This document shows positions 7,850 to 16,707 of a stretch of 32,975 nucleotides of DNA, piece after piece. This DNA comes from Burkholderiales bacterium (GTDB taxonomy: Bacteria > Pseudomonadota > Gammaproteobacteria > Burkholderiales > Eutrophovitaceae): contig DATMAN010000016.1 in assembly GCA_035560005.1 (NCBI GenBank), positions 1 through 32,975 on the forward strand, read 5' to 3'. A program made the translations under genes and the position numbers. Each line of letters starts with the position of its first letter. Position 1 is the first letter of the stretch. The notes below the pieces were generated by a model. The model was not told where the DNA came from, searched no databases, and saw nothing but the letters and a program-made list of their open reading frames with translations.

Positions 7850-9394
7850 TCACCCTCTTCCCCCGCTCGCGGGGGAAGAGGGAGGCGGGGGGGCGGTTCC
7901 CTGAACAAATTCCCGGCCGCGCGGTTTCAGGCGGATGCCGGGCGCCAGGCGTTTCCACGGATACTCGCTCGGATCGGCGAGCATCGGCCCGGGCGCCTTC
8001 GCCACCAGGATCTCGGCCGCGATCGGCGCGAAGTCGGCGCGGAAATGCACCGAGGACTTGTTCACCAGGATCTTTTCCGCGGTCGGCTCCACGCCGATGA
8101 AGCGATACATCGCCTGATCCGCCATCTGCGGATTGTCGGAAGCCACCACCACTTTCACGCCGTCGACGCGCAGCAGCGCGCTCGCGCCGAGGTTCATCCG
8201 CGCGCCGCGGTAGAACGGCCCCCGGCAGGTCAGCCTGCCGTCGGATAGCCGCTCGACTGTAAAACGCCCGTGCAAAGGCGCATCGCCGGGAACAAGCGAC
8301 TTCCCGCCGAGCGCAATCTCGATCGTCGCCCCCTCGCCCGCCGCGTGGGCAATTGCGGCCGCCTGTGCGTCGACCATCAGGCCGAGTGCCGCGCGCTGCG
8401 CCCGATTGGCGATCAGCGCGCGCAGCATGCCCGTGGTGTCCGAATCTCCCCCGGCGCCGGGATTGTCCTGGGTATCGGCGATCACCACCGGCCGCGTGGC
8501 GCGCTGCGCGAGCGCCATTGCCCGCCGCACGCACTCGTCCGCTTCGAACACCGGCGCATCGAAGTCGGCTTCGGCTTCCTCCACGATCGCGCGCAACCGA
8601 TCCGCTGCCCGCTCGGCGGCGGCCGGATCGTCGGCGTAGGCGAAGGTCACCGGTCCGCATTCGGGAAAGTCGGCTGCGGGAAATCCGGGCGTAAACGAAA
8701 GCGCCGCCACGCCGGGACCTTCCAGCCGCGCCAGCTCGGCGTAGATGCCGCAGGCCGGTTCCAGCATGGTCGATTGCGCGTGCAGCGGGATCAGGAAGGG
8801 CACGCGCCGCGCGACGACCTTCGGGCGCGCGGCGCCATCCAGCCTCCCGAGGAGAAACTTCGCCACCCGTGCGCCCGTGTCCGCCATGTCGACGTGCGGA
8901 TAAGTCCGGTAAGCGATCAGCACGTCGGCCTGTTCCAGCATGCGGCGAGTGACGTTGGCGTGAAGATCCAGGCTCGCGACCACCGGGATCTTCGGGCCGA
9001 CGATCGAGCGCACGCGTGAGAGCAACTCGCCCTCGCCGTCATCCAGATGTTCCGCCACCATCGCGCCGTGCAGGTCCAGATAGACCGCGTCCACAGGCAT
9101 CGCGCACGCGAGGGACTCGAGGATCATCCCCGCGATGCGCTCGTAGGCATCTTCCGTGACGTGGGCCGAAGGACTCGCCGCGGCCCACGCCGTTGGCACC
9201 AGTTCGTGGCGCGTGCGCTTCATCGTGTCGACGAATCCTGCGATCGGCAGATTGATTCCCGACACGCCGTCGAAGATTTCCCCGCCGCGCAGCAGCGGCG
9301 GCCAGGCTCCGCCGCGCGCGAAGCGCTCGAAGGTCGCCTTGCTGGGCGCGAAGGTGTTGGTCTCGTGCTGAAACCCGCCAATTGCTATTCGCAT
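7850..9394 (-). CDS. M81-family (MlrC-like) metallopeptidase
   Basis: A 514-residue protein of the MlrC family, named after the enzyme that degrades linearised microcystin peptides. Metal-binding motifs typical of the family are visible: H10-E11 in QHETNTFAP near the N-terminus, YLDLHGAMV and SLDLHANVT, and the second-domain motif ADTQDNPGAGGDSDTTG. No signal peptide is seen, so it should act in the cytoplasm. It is the last gene of the run that encodes a Dpp-type importer, 38 nt after the ATPase, an arrangement repeatedly seen for this family and consistent with hydrolysis of the imported compound. The last dozen residues (TAPPPPSSPASGGRG) are encoded by a palindromic repeat, so the original C-terminus has probably been altered. 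Confidence 0.88.
   Translation of the reverse strand: MRIAIGGFQHETNTFAPSKATFERFARGGAWPPLLRGGEIFDGVSGINLPIAGFVDTMKRTRHELVPTAWAAASPSAHVTEDAYERIAGMILESLACAMPVDAVYLDLHGAMVAEHLDDGEGELLSRVRSIVGPKIPVVASLDLHANVTRRMLEQADVLIAYRTYPHVDMADTGARVAKFLLGRLDGAARPKVVARRVPFLIPLHAQSTMLEPACGIYAELARLEGPGVAALSFTPGFPAADFPECGPVTFAYADDPAAAERAADRLRAIVEEAEADFDAPVFEADECVRRAMALAQRATRPVVIADTQDNPGAGGDSDTTGMLRALIANRAQRAALGLMVDAQAAAIAHAAGEGATIEIALGGKSLVPGDAPLHGRFTVERLSDGRLTCRGPFYRGARMNLGASALLRVDGVKVVVASDNPQMADQAMYRFIGVEPTAEKILVNKSSVHFRADFAPIAAEILVAKAPGPMLADPSEYPWKRLAPGIRLKPRGREFVQGTAPPPPSSPASGGRG
7853..7882. repeat. Perfect 12-bp inverted repeat at the convergent gene junction
   Basis: CCCTCTTCCCCC (7853-7864) and its exact complement (7871-7882) flank a 6-nt GCTCGC loop. 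The stop codon of the metallopeptidase gene (7850-7852) directly abuts the repeat, so the stem is translated as its C-terminus. It resembles short palindromic intergenic elements (REP/terminator-like) common in proteobacterial genomes and could act as a two-way terminator between the convergent genes ending at 7801 and 7850. Confidence 0.7.
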
Positions 9395-9432
9395 CCTTTA
9401 CCCTGTTTGGAAAAGCAAGAGATCAAGAGTAT

Positions 9433-11046
9433 TCAAGCGCCGCTGAAGGCAAAGGCGCGTCCGGGCGCGGCGCGCAGCAGCGCCCGCGTGTAAGAGTCGC
9501 GCGGGTGGCCGAAAACTTCGCACACCGGACCCTGCTCGACCACACGCCCGCGGCGCATGACCAGGATCCTGTTGCAGATCTGCGCCGCGACCCGCAGATC
9601 GTGCGTGATGAAGAGCAACGTCAGGCCGAGACGCCGCTGAATGTCCTCGAACAGGTCCAGGATCTGCGCCTGAACCGACACGTCGAGCGCCGACACCGGT
9701 TCGTCGGCGATCAGGACTTCCGGCCGCATCGCCAGTGCGCGCGCGATACAGATGCGCTGGCGCTGGCCGCCGGAAAACTGGTGCGGATAGCGCCCCAGCG
9801 CGCTCTCGGGCAGCCCGACGAGGCTCATCAGTTCGCGCGCCCGCTGCCAGGCCTGCGCCGCCGGTACGCCGAAATTCATCGGGCCTTCCACGATGGCCGC
9901 GCCCGCCGTGCGGCGCGGGTTGAGCGAGCGATAAGGATCCTGGAAGACGAACTGGATGCGGCGCCTGAGCTGCCTGACTGCGTTGCCGCGCAGCGCCGTG
10001 ATGCGCTCCCCGTCCAGCTCGATCTCGCCGCTGCTGGGTTCGATCAGCCGGCCGAGCAGGCGCGCGAGCGTCGACTTGCCGGAACCCGACTCGCCGACGA
10101 TGCCCAGCGTTTCACCGCGGCGCACTTCGAACCCCACTTCGTCGACCGCCCGCACCGGGCGCGACCGTGCGAGCCAGCCCCCGCCGTGAAAGAGCCGCGA
10201 CAGCCGTGAGGCGCGCAAATGCACCGGGCGGCCCGGTTCCACCGGTTGTTTCCTGGGCAGCAGAGCGGGCACGGCGGCCAGCAGCGTGCGCGTGTATTCG
10301 TGCACGGGGCGGGCGAGCAAGCTGCCCGCCGGACCGCTTTCGACCAGCTCGCCGCGCCTGAGAACCGCGACGCTGTCCGCGATCTCCGCGACCACGCCGA
10401 AATCGTGCGTAATGAACAGTACCGCCGTGCCTTGCGCGCGCTGCAGCGCGCGGATCAGTTGCAGGATCTCGGCCTGGGTGGTCACGTCCAGCGCCGTCGT
10501 GGGTTCGTCGGCGATCAGCAAGGCGGGCTTCAGGATCAGGGCGGCGGCGATCATGATGCGCTGGCGCTGGCCGCCGGAAAGCTGATGCGGGTAGGCGAAG
10601 TAGATGCGCTCGGGATCGTCCAGGCTTACCCGTTGAAACATCTCCAGCACCCGCGAGCGCCGCTGCACCGGGGTCAAATCGGCATGCTGCCGCAGCAACT
10701 CCTCGACCTGGTAGCCGCAGCGCATGACCGGGTTGAGCGCGGTCATCGGTTCCTGAAAGATCATGGTCATGCGCGCTCCACGCAACGCGCGCAGGCGTTC
10801 CGGTCGCGCGGCCAGCAGATTCTCTCCCTCCAGCAGCACGCGCCCCGCGACCGGACGGATCGTCTCCGGCAGCAGGCCCATGATGGCCTGAGCGGTGATC
10901 GACTTGCCGGAACCGGACTCGCCCACCAGGCACAGAACTTCGCCTTCGCGGATCTCGAAGCCGACGCGCTCCAGCGCGTAAGCGCGCTCCGCGCCCGCAG
11001 GCAAGCGCACCGTGAGGTCCGAAACACTCAGGATGGCAGCGCTCAC
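9433..11046 (-). CDS. Dpp/Gsi-type ABC transporter, double ATP-binding protein
   Basis: A 537-residue protein that fuses two ATPase domains equivalent to DppD and DppF. The first domain has Walker A GESGSGKS at 42-49, signature LSGGQRQR and Walker [13 protein letters not shown]. The second repeats [16 protein letters not shown] and [11 protein letters not shown] in its half. Both end in the short C-terminal oligopeptide-type extension. It would power uptake of a peptide-like or glutathione-like solute through the two adjacent permeases. The start codon is GTG (11046) and overlaps the permease stop by 4 nt (GTGA), which indicates translational coupling. Confidence 0.93.
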   Translation of the reverse strand: MSAAILSVSDLTVRLPAGAERAYALERVGFEIREGEVLCLVGESGSGKSITAQAIMGLLPETIRPVAGRVLLEGENLLAARPERLRALRGARMTMIFQEPMTALNPVMRCGYQVEELLRQHADLTPVQRRSRVLEMFQRVSLDDPERIYFAYPHQLSGGQRQRIMIAAALILKPALLIADEPTTALDVTTQAEILQLIRALQRAQGTAVLFITHDFGVVAEIADSVAVLRRGELVESGPAGSLLARPVHEYTRTLLAAVPALLPRKQPVEPGRPVHLRASRLSRLFHGGGWLARSRPVRAVDEVGFEVRRGETLGIVGESGSGKSTLARLLGRLIEPSSGEIELDGERITALRGNAVRQLRRRIQFVFQDPYRSLNPRRTAGAAIVEGPMNFGVPAAQAWQRARELMSLVGLPESALGRYPHQFSGGQRQRICIARALAMRPEVLIADEPVSALDVSVQAQILDLFEDIQRRLGLTLLFITHDLRVAAQICNRILVMRRGRVVEQGPVCEVFGHPRDSYTRALLRAAPGRAFAFSGA

Positions 11047-11972
11047 GGCTGCACTCCGGTGCGTTGCGCGAAGCGCGGATCGAGCGTGTCGCGCAGCCCG
11101 TCGCCGAGCATGTTGACCGCGAGCACCGTGAGCGCCAGAAACACGCCGGGAAAGAAGACATTGTGCGGATATTCGTTGAACTGCAGACGGCCCTCCGCCA
11201 TGATGTTGCCCCAGGTCGGCACGTCGGTGGGAAGCCCCACGCCGAGAAAGCTCAGGATCGACTCCACGAGGATCGCGAACGCGCAGATGTAGGTCCCCTG
11301 CACGATCAGCGGCGCGAGCGTATTGGGCAGTACGTGGCGCACCAGCAACTTCACGGTCGGCGTGCCCATCGCGATTGCCGCTTCGACATAGGGCTCCTCG
11401 CGAATCGACAGCACCAGCGAGCGCACGAGCCGGGTGACGCGCGGGATCTCCGGGATGGTGATGGCGACCACCACGGTGAGGAGGGATGCCTGCCAGAGCG
11501 ACACCAGCGAGATCGCGAGCAGAATCGCGGGAATCGCCATCAATCCGTCCATGGCCCGCATGACCACGCCGTCGAGCCAGCGCAGATAGCCCGCGGCGAG
11601 CCCGAACGCCAGGCCGACCGCCAGGCTCAGCACGGCGACCGCCACCCCGACCAGCAAGGAGACGCGGCCGCCGTAGATCACGCGGCTGTAGATGTCGCGC
11701 CCGTAGCTGTCGGTACCCATCCAGAAGGTGTGCTCGATCGCCTCGCCGGTGAGCCGGAACACCGTCCCGGAGCGGCCCGGCAGCAGATCACGGTTGGCCG
11801 GGTCGAGCTGCGTCGGGTCGATCGTGCCCAGCGCGGGGGCGAGAAGCGAGAGCACGGCCAGCAACGCGAGCACCGAGGCGCCTGCGGCAACCGCGAAGTT
11901 GCGGGAAAGCCGCCGCCACAGCGGCGTAACCGCACCGGCCTCGACCGGCCCGGGCTGCATCGCCCGCTCCAT
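11043..11972 (-). CDS. Dpp-type ABC transporter permease (DppC-like)
   Basis: A 309-residue inner-membrane permease of the DppC/OppC type. It has one N-terminal transmembrane segment, a periplasmic loop containing the family motif HTFWMGTDSYGRDIYSR, then about five more segments. The EAA-type loop that contacts the ATPase reads EAAIAMGTPTVKLLVRHVLPN. The start at 11972 overlaps the last base of the upstream permease's stop codon (TGATG), so the two are translated together. It pairs with the DppB-like permease to form the channel for the binding protein encoded upstream. Confidence 0.93.
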   Translation of the reverse strand: MERAMQPGPVEAGAVTPLWRRLSRNFAVAAGASVLALLAVLSLLAPALGTIDPTQLDPANRDLLPGRSGTVFRLTGEAIEHTFWMGTDSYGRDIYSRVIYGGRVSLLVGVAVAVLSLAVGLAFGLAAGYLRWLDGVVMRAMDGLMAIPAILLAISLVSLWQASLLTVVVAITIPEIPRVTRLVRSLVLSIREEPYVEAAIAMGTPTVKLLVRHVLPNTLAPLIVQGTYICAFAILVESILSFLGVGLPTDVPTWGNIMAEGRLQFNEYPHNVFFPGVFLALTVLAVNMLGDGLRDTLDPRFAQRTGVQP

Positions 11973-12913
11973 CAGTAGCGAATCCGCGGATCGAGCAGCA
12001 CGTAGCTCAAGTCGACCAGAAGATTGATCAGCACGTAGACCGCCGAAAAGAACAGGATGACGCCCTGGATCGTCGGAAAGTCGCGCGCCAGCACCGCATC
12101 CACCGTCAGCCGCCCGAGGCCCGGGATCGCGTACACGCTTTCGGTGACCACAACGCCGCCGATCAGCAGCGCCACTCCGATCCCGATCACGGTGACGATG
12201 GGCACCGCGGCGTTGGCGAGCGCGTGTCGAGTCAGCACTGCCGTCTCCGGAAGCCCCTTGGCGCGCGCGGTGCGCACGTAGTCCTCGGTCAGCGCTTCGG
12301 ACACCGCCGCGCGCGTCACGCGTGCGATGAGCGCGATGTAGATCACCGACAGCGTCAAGGTGGGCAAGATCAGGTGCCGGATGAACGGACCGAAGCCTTC
12401 CGCGATGCGCCGGTAGCCCTGCACCGGCAGCCAGCCGAGCTTGAGCGACACCAGCCAGATCAGGACGTAGCCGAGCACGAACACCGGAACGGAGAAGCCG
12501 ATCGTGGAGAACCCCATCAGCACGCGATCGAACCACCCGCCCCGTCGCCAGGCGGCGAGCACGCCGAGGGGAACGGCGATGAGTACCGCCAGCAAGGTCG
12601 TGCTGACCGCCAGCGCCACCGTGGGTTCGAGCCTTTGCGCGATCAACTGGGCCACCGGCATCTTGAAGAAGAACGATTCGCCGAGATCGCCGCGCAGGAC
12701 GCTCCCGGCCCACAGCCCGAACTGCACGACGAGCGGCCGGTTTAGGCCCAGGGCCTCGCGGATCTGCTCGATCTGTTCCGTGGTCGCGCTGTCGCCCGCG
12801 ATCACCGCCGCCGGGTCGCCCGGCGTCAGCCGCAACATCAGGAACACCACGACCGCGACCACCAGCAGTACCGGGATGGTCGCAAGCAGGCGGCGCAGGA
12901 CGAAGCGCAACAT
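11972..12913 (-). CDS. Dpp-type ABC transporter permease (DppB-like)
   Basis: A 313-residue inner-membrane permease of the DppB/OppB type, with the classic start MLRFVLRRLLATIPVLL and LMLRLTPGDPA, about six transmembrane segments, an EAA loop (ALTEDYVRTARAKGLPE), and the family's C-terminal end LSYVLLDPRIRY. The ATG at 12913 matches the usual family start. An in-frame ATG at 12964 would overlap the binding-protein gene and add an unlikely hydrophilic leader. It lies 34 nt after the binding protein gene, and those 34 nt are mostly a short tandem repeat. Confidence 0.93.
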   Translation of the reverse strand: MLRFVLRRLLATIPVLLVVAVVVFLMLRLTPGDPAAVIAGDSATTEQIEQIREALGLNRPLVVQFGLWAGSVLRGDLGESFFFKMPVAQLIAQRLEPTVALAVSTTLLAVLIAVPLGVLAAWRRGGWFDRVLMGFSTIGFSVPVFVLGYVLIWLVSLKLGWLPVQGYRRIAEGFGPFIRHLILPTLTLSVIYIALIARVTRAAVSEALTEDYVRTARAKGLPETAVLTRHALANAAVPIVTVIGIGVALLIGGVVVTESVYAIPGLGRLTVDAVLARDFPTIQGVILFFSAVYVLINLLVDLSYVLLDPRIRY

Positions 12914-12921
12914 CGAAATGC

Positions 12922-12948
12922 CGTGACTATCGTGACTGTCGTGACACC
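12922..12948. repeat. Short tandem repeat in the gap between binding protein and permease genes
   Basis: Three imperfect copies of a 9-bp unit, CGTGACTAT, CGTGACTGT and CGTGACACC, fill almost the whole gap between the two genes. Such slippage-prone units between transporter genes could change spacing, but three copies may be coincidence. Confidence 0.45.
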
Positions 12949-14519
12949 TACCGCTTCTCGACATTCCACAGCACGAGGAAGTACCCGGTCACCAGCCCCT
13001 GGACATTCTTGCGCGCGGCCACGGGAATCACGTACTCGCCGAGCGGAACGTAGGTGCCGATCTCCATCGCACGAACCTGCACGGCCTCCGCCAGACGCTT
13101 CTGTTCCGCAGGGTCGTCGGTCCGCGCAAACGCATCGCGCAGCTTCTCCAGCGATTCGTCGCACGGCCAGCCGAACCAGGACTTGTCGCAGGCCGCGGCG
13201 ACCGGCTGATTGACCACCGGATTGGCCATGTCCACGGCCGCGAAAATCGTGCAGAAGATACTCCATCCTCCTCGGGACGGGGGATCCTTCTTCGCGCGCC
13301 GCGCCACCAGGGTCTGCCAGTCCATCGCCTGCAGGTCCACCTTGAAACCCGCGGTCCGCAGCAGCTGCGCCGCCACGACCGGCAGCTTCGCGATCACCGC
13401 CAGGTCCGTAGGTTGCATGATGACGATCGGCGTACCGTCATACCCGGACTCCCGCAGCAACTGCTGCGCCCGCTTCATGTCCGGGCGCACGATGAAATCC
13501 ATGCCGGCCTGCGTGGCGAACGGCGAGCCGCACGGATACACCGAGAAACAGGTGCGGTACATCTCGGGCACGCCGACCTGAGCGCGCAGGAACGAAAGCT
13601 GATTGAGCGCCGCCATCGCCGCGCGCCGGATCCTGACGTTGTCGAACGGCGGCTGCACGTGATTGAAACGCAGCCCCGCCTGAAAACCCAATGGATTGGT
13701 TTCGACGAGCTGTACGCCGGGATCGCGGCGCAGTTGCGCATACAGCTCGTGCGCGGGCGCCTCGATCAGGTCGATCTCTCCGGCGATCAAGGCGTTCGCC
13801 TGGGTCTGCGGATCCTTGATGATCATCCATTCCACACGGTCGACTTTCGGGATCTTCGCCCCCGCCGTTCCGCTCGGAGCATCGCGGCGCGGAACGTATT
13901 TCGGGTTTCTGAGATAGACCACGCGTTCCCCGGGTCGCCACGCGTCGCGCTTGAAGACGAAGGGACCCGATCCGGTCGTGTCGTCGATCTGGCGGTCGGG
14001 GCTGGTGCGCGCAACCCGCTCGGGCATGATGAAGGGGACATTCGAGCTCGGCTTGCCCAGCGACTCCAGGACCAGACCGTAAGGTTCTCGCAGACGCAGG
14101 CGGAACGTCCTCGCGTCCATCGCCTCGATGCGCTCCACGAACGACATGAGTTTGATGCCCATCGTGTCGCGCTTGCCCCAGCGTTCCAGCGAAGCGATCA
14201 CGTCGCGACCGGTCACCGGCGTGCCGTCGTGGAACTGCAGCCCTTCACGCAGGCGAAACGTCCAGACCTTGCGGTCGCGGCTCACCTCCCACTCGTCGAC
14301 CATCTGCGGCCGGACCTTGCCTTGCGCATCGGTGCCGAACAGGGTGTCATAGATCATGTAGCCGTGGTTGCGCGTGATGTAAGCGGTGGTCCAGATCGGG
14401 TCGAGAACCACCAGATTGGAATGCGGCGCAACACGCAAGACCGTTTCGCTGCGCGCCGGGAGCGCCCAGGCCAGCAGCGCAACGCACACGCAGGCAAGCA
14501 CTGCCCATCGACGCGACAT
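12948..14519 (-). CDS. Dpp-type ABC transporter substrate-binding protein (family 5)
   Basis: A 523-residue periplasmic solute-binding protein of the peptide/nickel/glutathione family (SBP_bac_5). A signal peptide spans about residues 1-24 (ending ALPARSE). The mature start VLRVAPHSNLVVLDP and the segment FRLREGLQFHDGTPVTGRDV are hallmarks of the family. The ATG at 14519 follows a good GGGAGG ribosome site, whereas the longer open frame upstream would give no signal peptide. It heads the transporter part of the minus-strand run and follows the nitrilase gene by 67 nt. The ligand cannot be deduced. Neighbouring amidase and peptidase genes suggest a peptide- or amide-like compound. Confidence 0.92.
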   Translation of the reverse strand: MSRRWAVLACVCVALLAWALPARSETVLRVAPHSNLVVLDPIWTTAYITRNHGYMIYDTLFGTDAQGKVRPQMVDEWEVSRDRKVWTFRLREGLQFHDGTPVTGRDVIASLERWGKRDTMGIKLMSFVERIEAMDARTFRLRLREPYGLVLESLGKPSSNVPFIMPERVARTSPDRQIDDTTGSGPFVFKRDAWRPGERVVYLRNPKYVPRRDAPSGTAGAKIPKVDRVEWMIIKDPQTQANALIAGEIDLIEAPAHELYAQLRRDPGVQLVETNPLGFQAGLRFNHVQPPFDNVRIRRAAMAALNQLSFLRAQVGVPEMYRTCFSVYPCGSPFATQAGMDFIVRPDMKRAQQLLRESGYDGTPIVIMQPTDLAVIAKLPVVAAQLLRTAGFKVDLQAMDWQTLVARRAKKDPPSRGGWSIFCTIFAAVDMANPVVNQPVAAACDKSWFGWPCDESLEKLRDAFARTDDPAEQKRLAEAVQVRAMEIGTYVPLGEYVIPVAARKNVQGLVTGYFLVLWNVEKR

Positions 14520-14586
14520 CCGATCCTCCCGCTTCGACTTGCTGTTTACCACGGCGCCTGCGCCTCGCCTTCTTCGACCGTCCACT

Positions 14587-15474
14587 TCAAAAAAGAGGGC
14601 AGAGGCGAGCGCCGGCAACCGCAGCGCGCTGATTGTGCCAGTCGCGTGCGTTGAAGACCTGGCCGGAATCCCTGACGTTTCTCAGGGTCTCGAAATCGAG
14701 ATCGGCGAATACCCATTGCGGCCGGTTCAGCTCGCCGCGCGCGAGCACGCCGTTTTCGGGCAGTCCGCGGTCGGGCGGCGCGTAGATTCCCGCCGCGCCG
14801 ACGTTGACGTCCACCGCTTCGGACCACGGCGCTTCGCCGACGGTGGGCGCCTGCGCTACAAAGCACTGGTTCTCCAGCGCGCGCGCCTGGCAGCCGATCC
14901 TGACGCGGTGATAACCGGCCAGCGTATCGGTGCAACTGGGCACCAGGATCAGATCCGCCCCGGCCTGTGCCTGAGCCCGCGCGAAGAGCGGGAATTCCAC
15001 GTCGTAGCAGACGTTGATCGCGACCCTTCCCAGCCGCGTTTCGAAGACCTTGCTTTCTTGCCCCTTGCGAATCAGCCAGCGCTCGTTCTCGAAACGGGTC
15101 ATGACCAGCTTCTCCTGAAAGTCCCATCGCCCTTCCGGAGAAAACAGGTAGGCACGGTTGTGGTATTCCTCGCCGATGCGCTGTGGAAAGCTGGCCGCGC
15201 AGACGTATACTTGATGGCGTCGCGCGAGATCGGCATGCAGCGCGCAGTAGCGGGGAAACAGGGTCTGCAGCTTTTCAAGCTGCAGGGCGAGATCGGAGTA
15301 CACCGCCTTGGGAAACAGCGACGCAAGCTCCATCGAGCCGTATTCGGGAAGCACCAGCAGCTGCGCGCCGGCCGAAGCCGCCTCGGCCACGAGCCTTTCG
15401 AGCTTCGACTGAAAACGCTCCCAGGTCTCCAGGAACTCGATCGGATACTGCGCGGCGGCTATTCGCAGGATCAC
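14587..15474 (-). CDS. Nitrilase-superfamily carbon-nitrogen hydrolase
   Basis: A 295-residue amidase of the carbon-nitrogen hydrolase fold, with the catalytic triad visible as E44 (LPEYGS), K122 (FQEKLVMTRFE) and C156 (NVCYDVEFP). It would hydrolyse a C-N bond in an amide or carbamoyl compound in the cytoplasm. The start is GTG at 15474, overlapping the acetyltransferase stop as GTGA. The family's first strand (RIAAAQYP) begins directly after it, so this start is well supported. In several bacteria (for example Bacillus YhcX) a GNAT domain is fused in front of this kind of nitrilase. Here the same order occurs as two overlapping genes. Confidence 0.9.
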   Translation of the reverse strand: MILRIAAAQYPIEFLETWERFQSKLERLVAEAASAGAQLLVLPEYGSMELASLFPKAVYSDLALQLEKLQTLFPRYCALHADLARRHQVYVCAASFPQRIGEEYHNRAYLFSPEGRWDFQEKLVMTRFENERWLIRKGQESKVFETRLGRVAINVCYDVEFPLFARAQAQAGADLILVPSCTDTLAGYHRVRIGCQARALENQCFVAQAPTVGEAPWSEAVDVNVGAAGIYAPPDRGLPENGVLARGELNRPQWVFADLDFETLRNVRDSGQVFNARDWHNQRAAVAGARLCPLF

Positions 15475-16076
15475 GGCCGCCCCGCCTCCAGGCGCTTCAA
15501 CCAGAAGACCATCGGCTTGGGCGATTCCTGCGCTTCGTCCAGATCCCGCCACGAAAACGTGGTGGCGAGCTCGGGATGCTTCGTGTAGCCGCGCTTGTTC
15601 CAGAACGCCTCGAGCGGCACATACTCGCGCGGCCGGCGCGGATGGTCCTTTGACCTCTGCACCGCGCAGAAGCAGGTCCAGTCGAAGCGGCCAAGCTCTC
15701 GTGCGTGCGCCTCGCGTTCCTCGAAGAAGCGCACGCCCAGCCCGCGCCCGCGATAGTACTTCTCCAGCACCGACTCGCCGAAGTAGAAGATGCGCTTGGG
15801 GTCATAACCGTGCTCCAGGAACGGCCTCTTCACTTCTTCGGTCTCGGCTTGCATCGGCAGTCCGGTCGAGGCGCCCACCACCCGGTCGCCGTCGAACACC
15901 AGCACGATCACGCTGTCCGGCACGCCGATATAGGTCTTCAGGTACCTGCGCTCGTAGTCCAGGCTCCCGTCGTACAGATACGGAAACTCGCGAAACACCT
16001 CGATGCGCAGCCTCGCCAAGGCGTCGACATAGCGCTCGAGCCCCGGTCCCGAGAAGCGTCGCACATCCACCGTCAT
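15471..16076 (-). CDS. GNAT-family N-acetyltransferase
   Basis: A 201-residue GNAT domain protein. The acetyl-CoA loop appears as YYRGRGLGVRFFEER in motif A, preceded by the strand VVGASTGLPM. The C-terminal part contains FWNKRGYTKHPEL, a typical late GNAT segment. It would transfer an acyl group from acyl-CoA to an amine. Its stop overlaps the nitrilase GTG start by 4 nt. Together they total 496 residues, about the length of single-chain GNAT-nitrilase proteins, so the two products probably act as one unit. The start is the ATG at 16076. A longer open frame upstream covers repeat-like DNA and is unlikely to be coding. Confidence 0.85.
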   Translation of the reverse strand: MTVDVRRFSGPGLERYVDALARLRIEVFREFPYLYDGSLDYERRYLKTYIGVPDSVIVLVFDGDRVVGASTGLPMQAETEEVKRPFLEHGYDPKRIFYFGESVLEKYYRGRGLGVRFFEEREAHARELGRFDWTCFCAVQRSKDHPRRPREYVPLEAFWNKRGYTKHPELATTFSWRDLDEAQESPKPMVFWLKRLEAGRP

Positions 16077-16100
16077 AGCCCGCGAACACGCACAGGCCAG

Positions 16101-16192
16101 CCACGAAGGCACGAAGACACAAAGGAACACCGCCGACTGCCGAAGCCGGTTCGCATTTCCTTGTGTGCTTGGTGTCCTTGCGACCTGGTGGT
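16101..16192. repeat. Imperfect inverted repeat upstream of the GNAT gene
   Basis: The left arm at about 16101-16126 (ACGAAGGCACGAAGACAC) is similar to the complement of the right arm at about 16157-16192 (GTGTGCTTGGTGTCCTTG), with a few bases inserted in the longer arm. The composition, built from CACGAAGG-type units, is unlike the flanking genes and resembles dispersed intergenic elements seen in environmental bacteria. It lies between the SnoaL-like gene's stop and the GNAT start. Confidence 0.5.
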
Positions 16193-16227
16193 GATCACCA
16201 ACGTCTGATTGACCTGCGCCCGCCGTC

Positions 16228-16638
16228 TCATCTCCCGTCGACCTGGCGAAGCCAGTCCTGAAGGTTGTAGTAGTTGCTGACGCGAGCAATCTTGCCATCG
16301 CGGATCTCGAAGAACGCACCCCCGGGCAGCCGGTAGCCCTGGCCTCTGGCCTGCGGCAAACCCTCGTCGGTTCGCAGGTAGGTGCCGAGCACGGTAAACT
16401 CCGCCGCCGCTCGCGATCCGTCCTCGTTCGACATCGCCACGATATCGACAATCCGTTCCCGGTAGCTGCGGTTCATGCGCACCATGAAGGCGCGGAACGC
16501 GTTCTTGCCCACCTCGCGCCCGCCCTGGTTCACATCGTGCACGACGTCATCGGTCAGCATGCCGAGAAAGGCCTCCATGTCCCCCGCGTTGAAGGCCGCG
16601 TAGTAACGCTCGATGAGCTGCCTGGCACTCTGGTTCAT
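16228..16638 (-). CDS. SnoaL/ketosteroid-isomerase-like NTF2-fold protein
   Basis: A 136-residue single-domain protein whose N-terminus (LIERYYAAFNAGDMEAFLGML) and the following DDVVHDVNQGGREVGK are the standard opening of SnoaL-like/ketosteroid isomerase-like proteins. The end (FFEIRDGKIARVSNYYNLQDWLRQ) is the standard closing strand and helix. Such proteins isomerise, cyclise or hydrolyse small hydrophobic molecules, or only bind them, so function is undetermined. I chose the ATG at 16638 because the family begins there. It is 69 nt downstream of the LOG-family gene on the same strand. It is not closely similar to the other SnoaL-like protein at 2061. Confidence 0.8.
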   Translation of the reverse strand: MNQSARQLIERYYAAFNAGDMEAFLGMLTDDVVHDVNQGGREVGKNAFRAFMVRMNRSYRERIVDIVAMSNEDGSRAAAEFTVLGTYLRTDEGLPQARGQGYRLPGGAFFEIRDGKIARVSNYYNLQDWLRQVDGR

Positions 16639-16707
16639 CTGCGGATCGCGCGATGAGTTCGTTACGCCGGCAAGGATTGTAGCGCGCACGAAGTTTCGTC
16701 ACGACGA

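Noticed and set aside
11043..12713. 556-codon reading of the DppC-like permease with a long N-terminal extension
   Set aside because: The extension overlaps the other permease gene in a different frame and is Arg-rich; the TGATG junction at 11970-11974 gives the natural start.
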